Part shown: positions 55,216 to 64,000 of the stretch, piece by piece
Position numbering within the stretch: the stretch's first letter is position 1
Layout: each line of letters opens with the position of its first letter
The notes under the pieces: model-generated
What the model saw: only the letters and a program-made list of their open reading frames with translations
The model's database searches: none
What the model was told of the DNA's origin: nothing
Translations under genes and position numbers: made by a program
Assembly: GCF_018294505.1 (NCBI RefSeq)
Contig: NC_057807.1
Span: 134,011,295 to 134,075,294, forward strand
DNA length: 64,000 bases
Source: Triticum aestivum
Lineage: Eukaryota > Streptophyta > Magnoliopsida > Poales > Poaceae
Reading direction: 5' to 3'

Positions 55216-58180
55216 ATGTCCGGAGCGGGAGGCAAGTGGATGGCCTCCTCCGTCACGGAGGGGCACATCAAAAGGCTGTGCAAGGCCGGATACTTGTCCA
55301 GCGACATCGCGCATCGGCTGCCCGACGAGGGGCAGCTCATCCCCACCCCCAGGCCCCATGAGAGGGTGGTGTTCCTTCCCCATTTCCTCCATGGACTGGG
55401 CTTGCCACTCCACCCATTTGTTCGGGGGCTCATGTTCTACTATGGCCTGGATTTCCATGATCTGGCCCCGAATTTCATCCTCAACATCTTAGTGTTTATC
55501 GTCGTGTGCGAGGCCTTCCTCTGCATCCAGCCCCACTTTGGCTTATGGATAAAGACTTTTAATGTCAAGCCGAAGGTATTGGGCGGCCGCCAAGCGGAGT
55601 GCGGAGGCGCCATGGTGGGCAAGATGCCCAACGTCACCTGGCTCGAGGGTGCCTTCATGGAAACCATCAAGGGGTGGCAATCGGGGTGGTTTTACGTCAC
55701 CGAGCCGCATGACCCTGAATGGGTAGCGGCCCCCGAATTCAGATCTGGCATCCCCACACGGCCCACGTCCTGGAAAGAGAAGGGCCTAACATGGGGCGAT
55801 TCGGAGGAGCTGACCGGATTCCAATCCTGTGTCCAAACCCTGGTGAACAAGAAGCTCAAGCTTGTCAACGTAGTCCAGGTCATGCTCATTCGCTGGATTC
55901 TCCCGTGCCAACAACGGGCTTTCAACTTGTGGGAGTTTGATCCGGCACAGCACCATACCTTGAGCAGGCTCTTCGACACTACGTACGAAGAGGCCTGGAG
56001 GGTGCTGTTCAAGGGCGTCGAGGCTCCCGCATCCGCTACCGAAGATCACGGATTCAGCTCGCAGCATCAAGCTGGCGAGGTAAGCTATTTTACCCTTTAC
56101 GGGACACTTGTTTTCCATAGTTTGACTCTATGCGGGATCTAAACTCCCTTTACCTTTAACAGGCCTGGCAAAAGATGTCCGGGCAGGTTAACTGTCCAGC
56201 TCCCCTGCCAGAAGGCCCAGCGGACGCCCGATTGACGGGGCTGCTGGTCCCGGTGCCTTACGTGGTGCCGGAGAAGAAGGACAAGAAGAAGGCCACGGGA
56301 ACTCGGAGGAGTTCCCGGCGCCAGGTGTTATCGGACACATCGTCCGATGACTCCGAGGCGGACTCCTCCCACGAAGACGAGGAGGAGAAAAAGAGGCCTC
56401 TCCCCCAGTGGGGGGAGAGAAGAAAAGGAAGGCTTCCCCAACGGAGGAGGCCGAAGGGTCCAAGAAGGGAGGGACCCTTCCTCCGGACTGTTCCACCAAC
56501 ACCGACGACGGTGAAGAGGAGTGGCCCTCCAGGGCCAAGCCCCTGGCGAGATCGTGAGTGTCCGGATTCCAGAATAACTTATGATTTTCATTTCATCGCG
56601 TAGTGTCTTCTAACGCCGAACACAACCATGTAGCCCGCCCAAGGATGACCTCCCCGCTTCGTCGAGCGGGTCCCTGGTTCGTTGGATGTGAATAGTACTT
56701 CACTTCCGACTGCCTCCACCCCCCATGACGCGACGACGCCGAGGTGTGATCCCAGGAAGGGACCCGCCAGGAGGAGGAGGCCCCGAAGGTGCCACAGGGC
56801 AACCTCCCGGACTTTGTGCCGGACTCGGCACCGGAACCTGCAGTGGTTCCAGAGTCCGCGGGCGGCCCCTTCGTAAGAAGGGCAAGACTGTGACGCCAGC
56901 GGCCTCCGTCCAACCGGAGGCGCCGGATACTTTGCTGGAGGCGCTCAACGGCGCTTCCATCGAAGAGGGACACCGCACTGTCATGAGTGCGGTGATTCGG
57001 AAGGTTCAGCTCGCCAAAGCGGGCTGACCGAAGCCTGCACAGCCTTCTAACAGGCTTTGAGGTAAGAATTTTAATATATGTAAAATAGTATCCGCATAGA
57101 CAGTAGCCCCTGATGCTCGGTTCAGTGTTCGGAAAGAAAAATCGGACGGAGGATCTAAAAAGATATACGTGGGAGTCTTAAAAAGTATGTCAATATGGGA
57201 ATGCAGGCTGCGCTACTGACCTCTGCCGCACTGACTGCGGAGGTCAATGCTTTGAAGCAGAAGCCTCGAGCGGTCCGAGAACGAGCTCGGCCGTGCCAAT
57301 AGCAGCTCGAGGACAAGGAAGGTGAGTAACACCTTATTAAAGTTGTACCTTACAGAAAAGGATTTTGGTTGCAAGAGAAATGACAGGATAACGTGGGTAC
57401 TCCAGGGGCCACGAATGAGGTGGCGACCCTGAAGGAGGCGTGTCCGCGGCCGAACGCAATGCGGCCGCGGAACGAGCGAGCGAGAGAAGTAGGAGGCGCG
57501 GGTGGCGGAGGTGCAGCAAGAGCTCCAGGCTCTCGTGGAAAACATGAGAGTTTGGAGCGCGACTCGAAGACTCGAGAGTCCGAGCTTGCATCGGCTCTTG
57601 AGAGTGCCAAAGACGCCAAGGCCGAAGCCCACAAGGCCCTCCAGGAAATCGAGGCGGTGAAGAAAATAGCGGCGGGTAAGGCATTTTTCATGCAAAGCAA
57701 GCATGTGAATGTGAATTACCTGTTACTTACCCGAATTCGGAGCTCTCCAGGAGCGTTCGCAGATCTGCCCTCGCAGCGTGTCCGATGCTGCCGCTTTCTA
57801 CCAGGCCGAGGAGGGGAGCTCGACGGAGAAGGTCTTCTGGTCTCGAGTATGCTGAGGCCGGACATCCGGTGCCCCTTAGCGACCAGCTGAAGCAGCTGGT
57901 CGAGCTCCACAAGGTGGCCGAACAGGCCATGAAGGGCCTCATAGTTCGGCTGTGGCCAAGGAGGCCATGCCTGGGAGCTACTTCGGCCTGGTGCGGCGGC
58001 TGGTGGATGCCTGTCCATGGGTTGAAGTCGTCAAGCACTCCGCCTGCATTGAAGGTGCCCGTCGGCCCTTGCCCGTGCAAGTGACTAGGGCAGGATGGAC
58101 GCTGAGAAGCTTGTGACGGACGCGCCACCGGCGGGCAAGGAGTATCGCACGCCCGAGATGTATTATAAGGTGTCCTGAGG
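55216..58180 (+). pseudogene. Antisense multi-exon gene of element D (Transposase_28-like)
   Basis: Exon 1 is 55216-56079 (288 codons, phase 0; MSGAGGKWMASSVTEGHI; HGLGLPLHPFVRGLMFYYGL). Intron 56080-56162 has GTAAGC...TTTAACAG. Exon 2 is 56163-56553, Lys/Arg- and Ser/Asp-rich (SDTSSDDSEADSSHEDEEE), donor GTGAGT; exon 3 starts 56634. Later parts match the A copy at ALNGASIEEGHRTVMSAV (about 56940) and GSYFGLVRRLVDACPW (about 57968), with donors GTAAGA near 57062 and GTGAGT near 57321. Exon 3 onward has frameshifts and stops. The start is the first ATG after the TATA box and matches the A copy. The protein may be a structural or nuclear factor; no function is established. Confidence 0.65.
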
Positions 58181-59431
58181 GTGCCCGCATGATTGCGGGT
58201 GAGTGCTCCAAAGATGTAATTTTTGAGTAGACTCGCATTTTGTTATCCTGTGCGCTGAAAACTTTGTTCATATGCGCTAAGCAATGCTTGTCAATTTAAA
58301 ATATTACCTTCTATGCGACCGTTTATCAAATCTGAGAAATGGCAAGTCGTTGGCTTCAGCCCCCATGCCACGAGTGCTGGGGTGTTCAGGATAAACTTGA
58401 GCGCTCTTGTTCCCATTTTTGGGTCCTTCTAGGGAGGCGCTCAACAGAACGAACGAGGCAACCGGACTTATAATGCTTGAACACTCCCACTTAGCCGTAG
58501 AATTCTATAATTTTAAATTTCGGCGAAGCCCCTAGTGTTCAGAAGGCCGAATTCGGGGCGCTATCCACGCCTGGGCCAGACAAAGCCGGCTCCTCGCTCT
58601 AAGCGGCATAAGTCTTTAGGGACTCGAAAAAACCTCTCGAACAGCGACCAGCTCTCGCCTTATCATGACAGTCAGTTTTAGCTTTCTCCACTGAGGTGCT
58701 CGACCCAGCTCAACTGGGGCGCAATCGCAATGGTTTCCCAGCGCTACCTTAGCCGATAAAATGGAACGTAAGGTACCAAAACATGGGAGCCGGGCAAACC
58801 CAACTATTGACCCAAGACATGATTCGGAGCCAATGCATATAATGCTATAAGTTCGGGGTGCCACACTTGTGAAAGTGTTCGGACTTGTCACACCATAATG
58901 CGGGGAACTTAAGCCCCTGGTGTATTCGCCGTACCAAAGTGTACGGATGCAAGATGTCATAAATGAACATATATGTAAGAAAGAATGCAATTATAAGCGA
59001 AAAAGAGATGCATTATTTATTCAAGGAATACTGCCATGAATGCAGAACGATACAAATAGTGAGATAAGCAAGGGATGGGACTATTTAACATGTCCCCCTC
59101 AAGGGGTAGGCTGCGGAATGGTATGTAAAACAGGTATTAATGCTCGTAATGGAGACCACCTAGATACTCGACGTAGCTTTTCTGCTTCCCTGGCTGTTGC
59201 ATCGTGAGTTCGGCAAGTCTATTGCCGACAGGGCTTCTGGAGAACGAGTCCTGAGAATAGGAGAAAAAAAAAGAATGACACATTTGGGAGCCCCTGGTGT
59301 GGCGAGCCGCACTCTGGGCATGCCGTGGTCGTGCCCTCCCCCTATTGCCCATGGTATCTCCAGAGTGTAAGTGATGTACGCGATGGTACTGGTCTCGCGA
59401 TTTCGCGAGGGCTGGGGTTGGGGTCGCATTG
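58181..59431. other. Spacer between antisense gene and protease in element D
   Basis: No gene; short stretches match the A spacer (CTGACTGTCATGATA inverse at about 58660). Confidence 0.5.
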
Positions 59432-60766
59432 CTAAGCATGCTCGCAACATGCCAGGTGGTCTTGTTGTAGGTTACTCCGGGCGCGCTTGACGGTGTCCGG
59501 TCGCTTCACCGCCGGACTCGAGAATTGCGTTAAGAGGCTACTCTGTACTTCCGCCGTGAGAGCCGCTGTATGCTCCTCCGTTCGGAGAGAGCGTTCGGTG
59601 TTTCCGTTGACCATAATGACTCCTCGAGGGCCTGGCATCTTGAGCTTGAGGTATGCGTAGTGCGGTACCGCATTGAACTTTGCAAATGCGGTTCGTCCGA
59701 GCAGTGTGTGATAGCCGTTGCAGAACAGGACTATGTCGAAGATTAACTCCTCGCTTCGGAAGTTATCCGGGGATCCGAAGACCACTTCAAGTGTAACTGA
59801 GCCTGTACAATTGGCCTCTACACCTGGTATGACGCCTTTGAAGGTCGTCTTTGTGGGTTTAATCCTTGAGGGGTCTATGCCCATCTTGCGCACTGTATCC
59901 TGATAAAGCAGGTTCATGCTGCTGCCGCCATCCATCAGGACTCTAGTGAGGTGAAATCCGTCGACGATTGGGTCTAAGACCAATGCGGTGAATCCGCCAT
60001 GGCGGATGCTAGTGGGGTGGTCCCTTCGATCAAAAGTGATCGGGGAGGAGGACCACGGATTGAACTTCGGGGCGACTGGCTCCATCGCGTATACGTCCCT
60101 GAGTGCACGCTTCCGCTCCCTCTTGGGTATGTGGGTTGCGTATATCATGTTCACCGTCCTCACTTGTGGGGGAAACCCTTCTGTCCTCTATTGTTCGGCG
60201 GCCGGGTCTCTTCTCGTCATCGCTATGCAGCCCCTTGTCATTGTTTTCGGCAATTAACTTGCCTGCCTGCTTGAACACCCAACAATCCCTGTTGGTGTGA
60301 TTAGCTGGCTTTTCGGGGTGTCATGTATCTGGCACGAGCGATCGAGTATTCCGGTCCAAATTGGACGGGCCCGGAGTGTTCTTTTGAATGGCTTTTTCCG
60401 CTGACCGGGTTTAGAGCCTCTGAATCCGGCGTTGACTGCCGTATCCTCAGTATTATCACCGTTAATGCGGCGTTTGTGCTTATTGCGACGCGACCTGCCA
60501 TTGCTGTCCTTGGTATCCGGACTGCCAGAATTTTTGCTGAGGTTGTTACTGCGAGCTAGCCAGCTGTCCTCTCCCGCACAAAGCGGGTCATGAGTGATGT
60601 GAGGGCTGCCATGGATTTCAGCTTTTTCCTGTCCTTGGTGCTGGGCAAGCCACTCGTCGCGGATGTTATGTTTGAAGGTTGCAAGGGCCTCTGCATCCGG
60701 ACAGTCGACGATTTGATTTTTCTTGGTTAAGAACCGTGTCCAGAATTGTCTGGCCGATTCGTCTGG
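59432..60766 (-). pseudogene. gag C-terminus and protease of element D
   Basis: Minus strand after the gag stop. The frame is broken in the gag tail (60766-60280), then open for 243 codons from 60163. Protease motif VLMDGGSSMNLLYQDTV has its Asp codon at 59932; GSPDNFRSEELIFDI and GYHTLLGRTAFAKF follow. Unlike the A copy, this protease domain is not frameshifted. It ends at 59432 and no RT follows. Confidence 0.75.
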
Positions 60767-62724
60767 CTACTGAATTATGTGGCTTAGGTCATCAGCGTCT
60801 GGTGGTCGCACGTATGTGCCCTGGAAGTAATCAAGGAATGCGGCTTCCAGGTCCTCCCAACACCCAATTGATTCTGCTGGCAAGCTGTTGAGCCAATGCC
60901 AAGCTGGTCCTTTAAGCTTGAGTGGGAGGTATTTGATGGCGTGAAGATCATCACCGCGGGCCATGTGGATACGAAGGAGATAGTCTTTGATCCAAACCGC
61001 AGGATCTGTTGTGCCGTTGTAGGATTCAATGTTTACGGGTTTGAAACCTTCGGGGATTTGATGATCCATTACTTCATCTGTGAAGCATAGTGGGTGTGCG
61101 GCGCCTTTGTATTGGGCTATATCATGACGCGGCTCAAACGAGCTTTGTCTACTGTGTTCGGCCCGGCCGGCATTGTTGTATCCGGCGTGACGGTTGTCGT
61201 CACGTATGGTGGGGCGCCCACGCGATCCATAGATCGATCTTGTTTGTCTTGCCTTGTCCTCCAATATGTCTCGTAGGTCCGGCGCATTCCCCCGTGGCTT
61301 TGTACTTTTCGAGCGAGGCCGGGGTGGGGCTTTAGTGGAGGGCCTAGAGGCCTCTTTGTCGCGGCCACGAGGTGGCTGGTCGGCCGTATTGTGCACTGGT
61401 GATGTAGGTTTGTGTGCTTCCTCCTCTAATCGGGGTAGCAGCTTGCGTTTGGGGTAGCTTTTGGAGGGGCTTTCGAGTTCATACTCTTCGGCCGCAAGGA
61501 CTTCAGTCCATCTATCGGCTAGCAAGTCTTGGTCAGCTCTAAGCTGTTGCTGCTTTTTCTTGAGGCTGCTTGCCGTGGCCATAAGCCTGCGTTTGAAATG
61601 CTCTTGTTCAACAGGATCCTCAGGCACGACAAATTCGTCGTCGTTGAGGCTTGCCTCATCTCCGGGGGGAGGCATATAATGATCGCCCTCTACCTCTCTG
61701 TCTGCCGCTCTCTTATGAGCGCTGGCTTCTCCATCCTCCTGTGCTGAATCTTGCTGGAGGGGGTTGTCTTCGGCACTGTCCGGGGTTTTATTGTCTTCGG
61801 TGCCGGAATCTCCATTCTTGCTGTGGCGGGATTTAGAGCGGCGCCGCTGACGCTGGCGCTTAGGCTGTTTCTTGGAGGGGTCATCCTTCGTTGTTCCATC
61901 GCCATTCCCATCCTTTGGGATGTCCACCATATATATGTTGTATGACGAGGTGGCCTTCCAGTGCCTTGTAGGCGCTGGGTCTTCGTCGTCTCCTGCATCG
62001 TCGTCCATACCGTCGATGTCTTCGGAGTCGAAGTCTAGCATGTCGGTTAAGTCATCGACAGTGGCTACAAAGTGGGTGGTGGGTGGGCTTTGAATTTCTT
62101 CGTCGTCCGCATCCCAACCGTCCTGACCATAATCCGGCCAGGGCTCTCCTAATAAAGAGAGACACTTTAGTGAATTCAGGATGTCGCCAAAAGGCGAGTA
62201 CCGAAAGATGTCTGCGGCAGTGAACTCCATGATCGGCGCCCAATCGGACTCGATTGGCAGGGGCGCGGGGGGTTCGGAGTCCGGCGAGGAGTCCGGCACC
62301 TCGGAGTCACGGGCTTTGTGAAATGCAGGGTCGGTATTCGGCTCTATCGCCGTAGAGGTAGCAGCCCTGAGGCGGTGTCCAGCCACCCAGCCTTGATCGG
62401 TGCAGTCGGCTCTGAGCTAAGGGTCGGAGCGGATTCTTGTGCGGCCTCCAGGGCACTGTCCGACAGCAGAGCTAAATCATGCCCATCGTGACAGTGCGGC
62501 ACGCTCGGCTGTGGCTCGAATCCGTCGAAGATCAAGTCTCCGCGGATGTCAGCCGTGTAGTTCAAACTTCCAAATCTGACCTGATGGCCAGGGGGGTAGC
62601 TTTCGATCTGCTCCAGATGGCCAAGCGAATTGGCCCGCAGTGCAAAGCCGCCGAATACAAAGATCTGTCCGGGGAGAAAAGTCTCACCCTAGACCGCGTC
62701 GTTGTTGATGGTCGAAGGAGCCAT
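60767..62724 (-). pseudogene. gag: gag of element D
   Basis: Minus strand ATG at 62724. A TAG in codon 12 and a frameshift near 62370 break the N terminus. A frame of 539 codons then runs to a TAG at 60767. Retrotrans_gag-type domain near its end: AVWIKDYLLRIHMARGDDLH ... LKGPAWHWLNSLPAESIG ... YVRPPDADDLSHII. Highly charged, with KRQRQRRRSKSRHSK basic patch. It aligns along its length with element A gag. Confidence 0.8.
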
Positions 62725-62771
62725 CGGGCCTATAGGTGACGACACAGAGGAACTCTCAATGAAAGCACCAA

Positions 62772-63056
62772 TGTCGGTGTCAAAACCGGCGGATCTCGGG
62801 TAGGGGGTCCCGAACTGTGCGTCTAGGCAGATGGTAATAGGAGACAAGGGACACGATGTTTTTACCCAGGTTCGGGCCCTCTCGGTGGAGGTAAAACCCT
62901 ACTTCTGCTTGATTGATATTGATGATATGGGTAGTACAAGAGTAGATCTACCACGAGATCAAGGAGGCTAAACCCTAGAAGCTAGCCTATGGTATGATTG
63001 TTGTTCGCCCTACGGACTAAAACCCTCCGGTTTATATAGACACCGGAGAGGGCTAG
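62772..63056 (-). repeat. 5' LTR of element D, truncated by E
   Basis: 285 bp (plus strand from TGTCGGTG to GGGCTAG). The remaining about 190 bp should lie beyond element E, outside the window. Confidence 0.8.
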
Positions 63057-63540
63057 TGTCGGTGTCAAAACCGGCGGATCTCGGGTAGGGGGTCCCGAAC
63101 TGTGCGTCTAGGCGGATGGTAACAGGAGACAAGGGACACGATGTTTTTTACCCAGGTTCGGGCCCTCTCGATGGAGGTAAAACCCTACTCCTGCTTGATT
63201 GATATTGATGATATGGGTAGTACAAGAGTGGATCTACCACGAGATCAAGGAGGCTAAACCCTAGAAGCTAGCCTATGGTATGATTGTTGCCATGGTTGTG
63301 TTGTCCTATGGACTAAAACCCTCCGGTTTATATAGACACCGGGGAGGGCTAGGGTTACACAGAGTCGGTTACAATGGTAGGAGATCTACATATCCGTATC
63401 GCCAAGCTTGCCTTCCACGACAAGGAAAGTCCCATCCGGACACGGGACGAAGTCTTCAATCTTGTATCTTCATAGTCTAGGAGTCCGGCTGACGATGATA
63501 GTCCGGCTGTCCGGACACCCCCTAGTCCAGGACTCCCTCA
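63057..63540 (-). repeat. 3' LTR of element E
   Basis: 484 bp with TGTCGG...CCCTCA ends on the plus strand. It differs from the D LTR by a short GCCATGGTTGTGTTG insertion near 63290 and scattered substitutions. Confidence 0.9.
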
Positions 63541-64000
63541 GTAGCCCCTGAACCAGGCTTCAATGACGATGAGTCCGGCGCGCATATTGTTCGGCATTGC
63601 AAGGTGGGTTCCTCCTCCGAATAATTCATAGAAGATTGTGAACACCAGGATAGTGTTCAGCTCTGCAAAATAAATTCCACATTCCACCGTAGAGAGAATA
63701 ATATGTACACAAGTTCAATCTGCTGACGTATTTTGTGGCATGACGTCGCACCAGTACCAAGACTTTACTTGAATCATTTTTCATTATCCCACCTCAGCGC
63801 GTTTAGCGAAGTGGTTTCCTTGGCACGTCTTGTCGAAGCAGAGATCCTGTTCCCCTTATTCCGGGACTCCCATCAATACAGGCGTGGGTAACCCAATCGT
63901 GCCCATCGCCACGCCCCCTCTATCGGAGGCGAGTCCCGAACGGTTATGGGGACGGCTCTTGATATTCTTCCCCCTTATAAAGGGACCAAGGCTCGTTTCT
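63057..64000 (-). mobile_element. Gypsy element E, partial, same family as D
   Basis: A second, complete 3' LTR (63057-63540, 484 bp) begins directly at GGCTAG|TGTCGG inside the LTR of D. Internal DNA follows to the edge and matches 54663-55100 of D, including TTATAAAG (63975-63982), the TATA position of its antisense gene. Expected target duplication GCTAG; the other end is outside the window. Confidence 0.8.

Larger units (their letters stand above)
54190..64000 (-). mobile_element. Gypsy element D, non-autonomous, interrupted by E
   Basis: Minus-oriented relative of element A. Its 3' LTR is 54190-54662; its 5' LTR starts at 62772 (plus coordinates) and is cut at 63056 by element E, so the end is outside the window. 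Inside, in the minus direction: gag, protease and spacer; on the plus strand, the same antisense gene as in A. No RT or integrase. Confidence 0.85.

Overview
This window looks like intergenic DNA from a large grass genome, most likely the Triticeae (wheat, Aegilops, barley or rye). The support is the nested transposable elements, the many CTCCCTCC-type Stowaway MITEs, a 12.1-kb element with 4.5-kb LTRs and no coding core (Sukkula-like LARD architecture), and gypsy elements whose gag and LTR types are familiar from wheat. I see no ordinary host gene, no rRNA, no CRISPR array and no prokaryotic feature. Family names are recalled from memory; they have not been checked against a database.

Layout. 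A degraded TE-like reading frame (1-1819) is cut by a 52-kb CACTA-type transposon (1820-53761) and resumes at 53762-54189. Gypsy element A (10199-39390) lies inside the CACTA. Gypsy element B (19008-39303) sits inside the 3' LTR of A. The LARD C (21637-33731, minus strand) sits inside the gag of B. TSDs or matching ends support every level. To the right, gypsy element D (54190 to beyond the window, minus strand) interrupts the same reading frame, and its LTR is cut at 63057 by a relative, E, that runs off the right edge.

The CACTA arms carry the material least explained by known families. The left arm has six consecutive tandem arrays, a small intronless gene (6131-6676) whose 3' end has expanded into a 49-bp minisatellite, and repeated exon-like modules on the minus strand. 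The right arm has two related minus-strand first exons, several MITEs, a tRNA-like SINE remnant, and a plus-strand multi-exon gene (about 46505-52113) with tandemly duplicated exons, an acidic Ser box and a coiled-coil C terminus. It ends in a GGGCC-rich subterminal array with 27-bp units. No transposase was recognised, so the CACTA is probably non-autonomous.

Elements A and D are related non-autonomous gypsy elements: gag and protease run in the sense direction, no reverse transcriptase was found, and a multi-exon gene lies on the opposite strand with its own TATA box. Intron 1 of that antisense gene is at the same place and in the same phase in both copies. This antisense passenger gene is the best candidate for an under-described system. 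Element B has gag, protease, RT, RNase H and integrase, all broken by frameshifts and stop codons. Element C encodes nothing recognisable.
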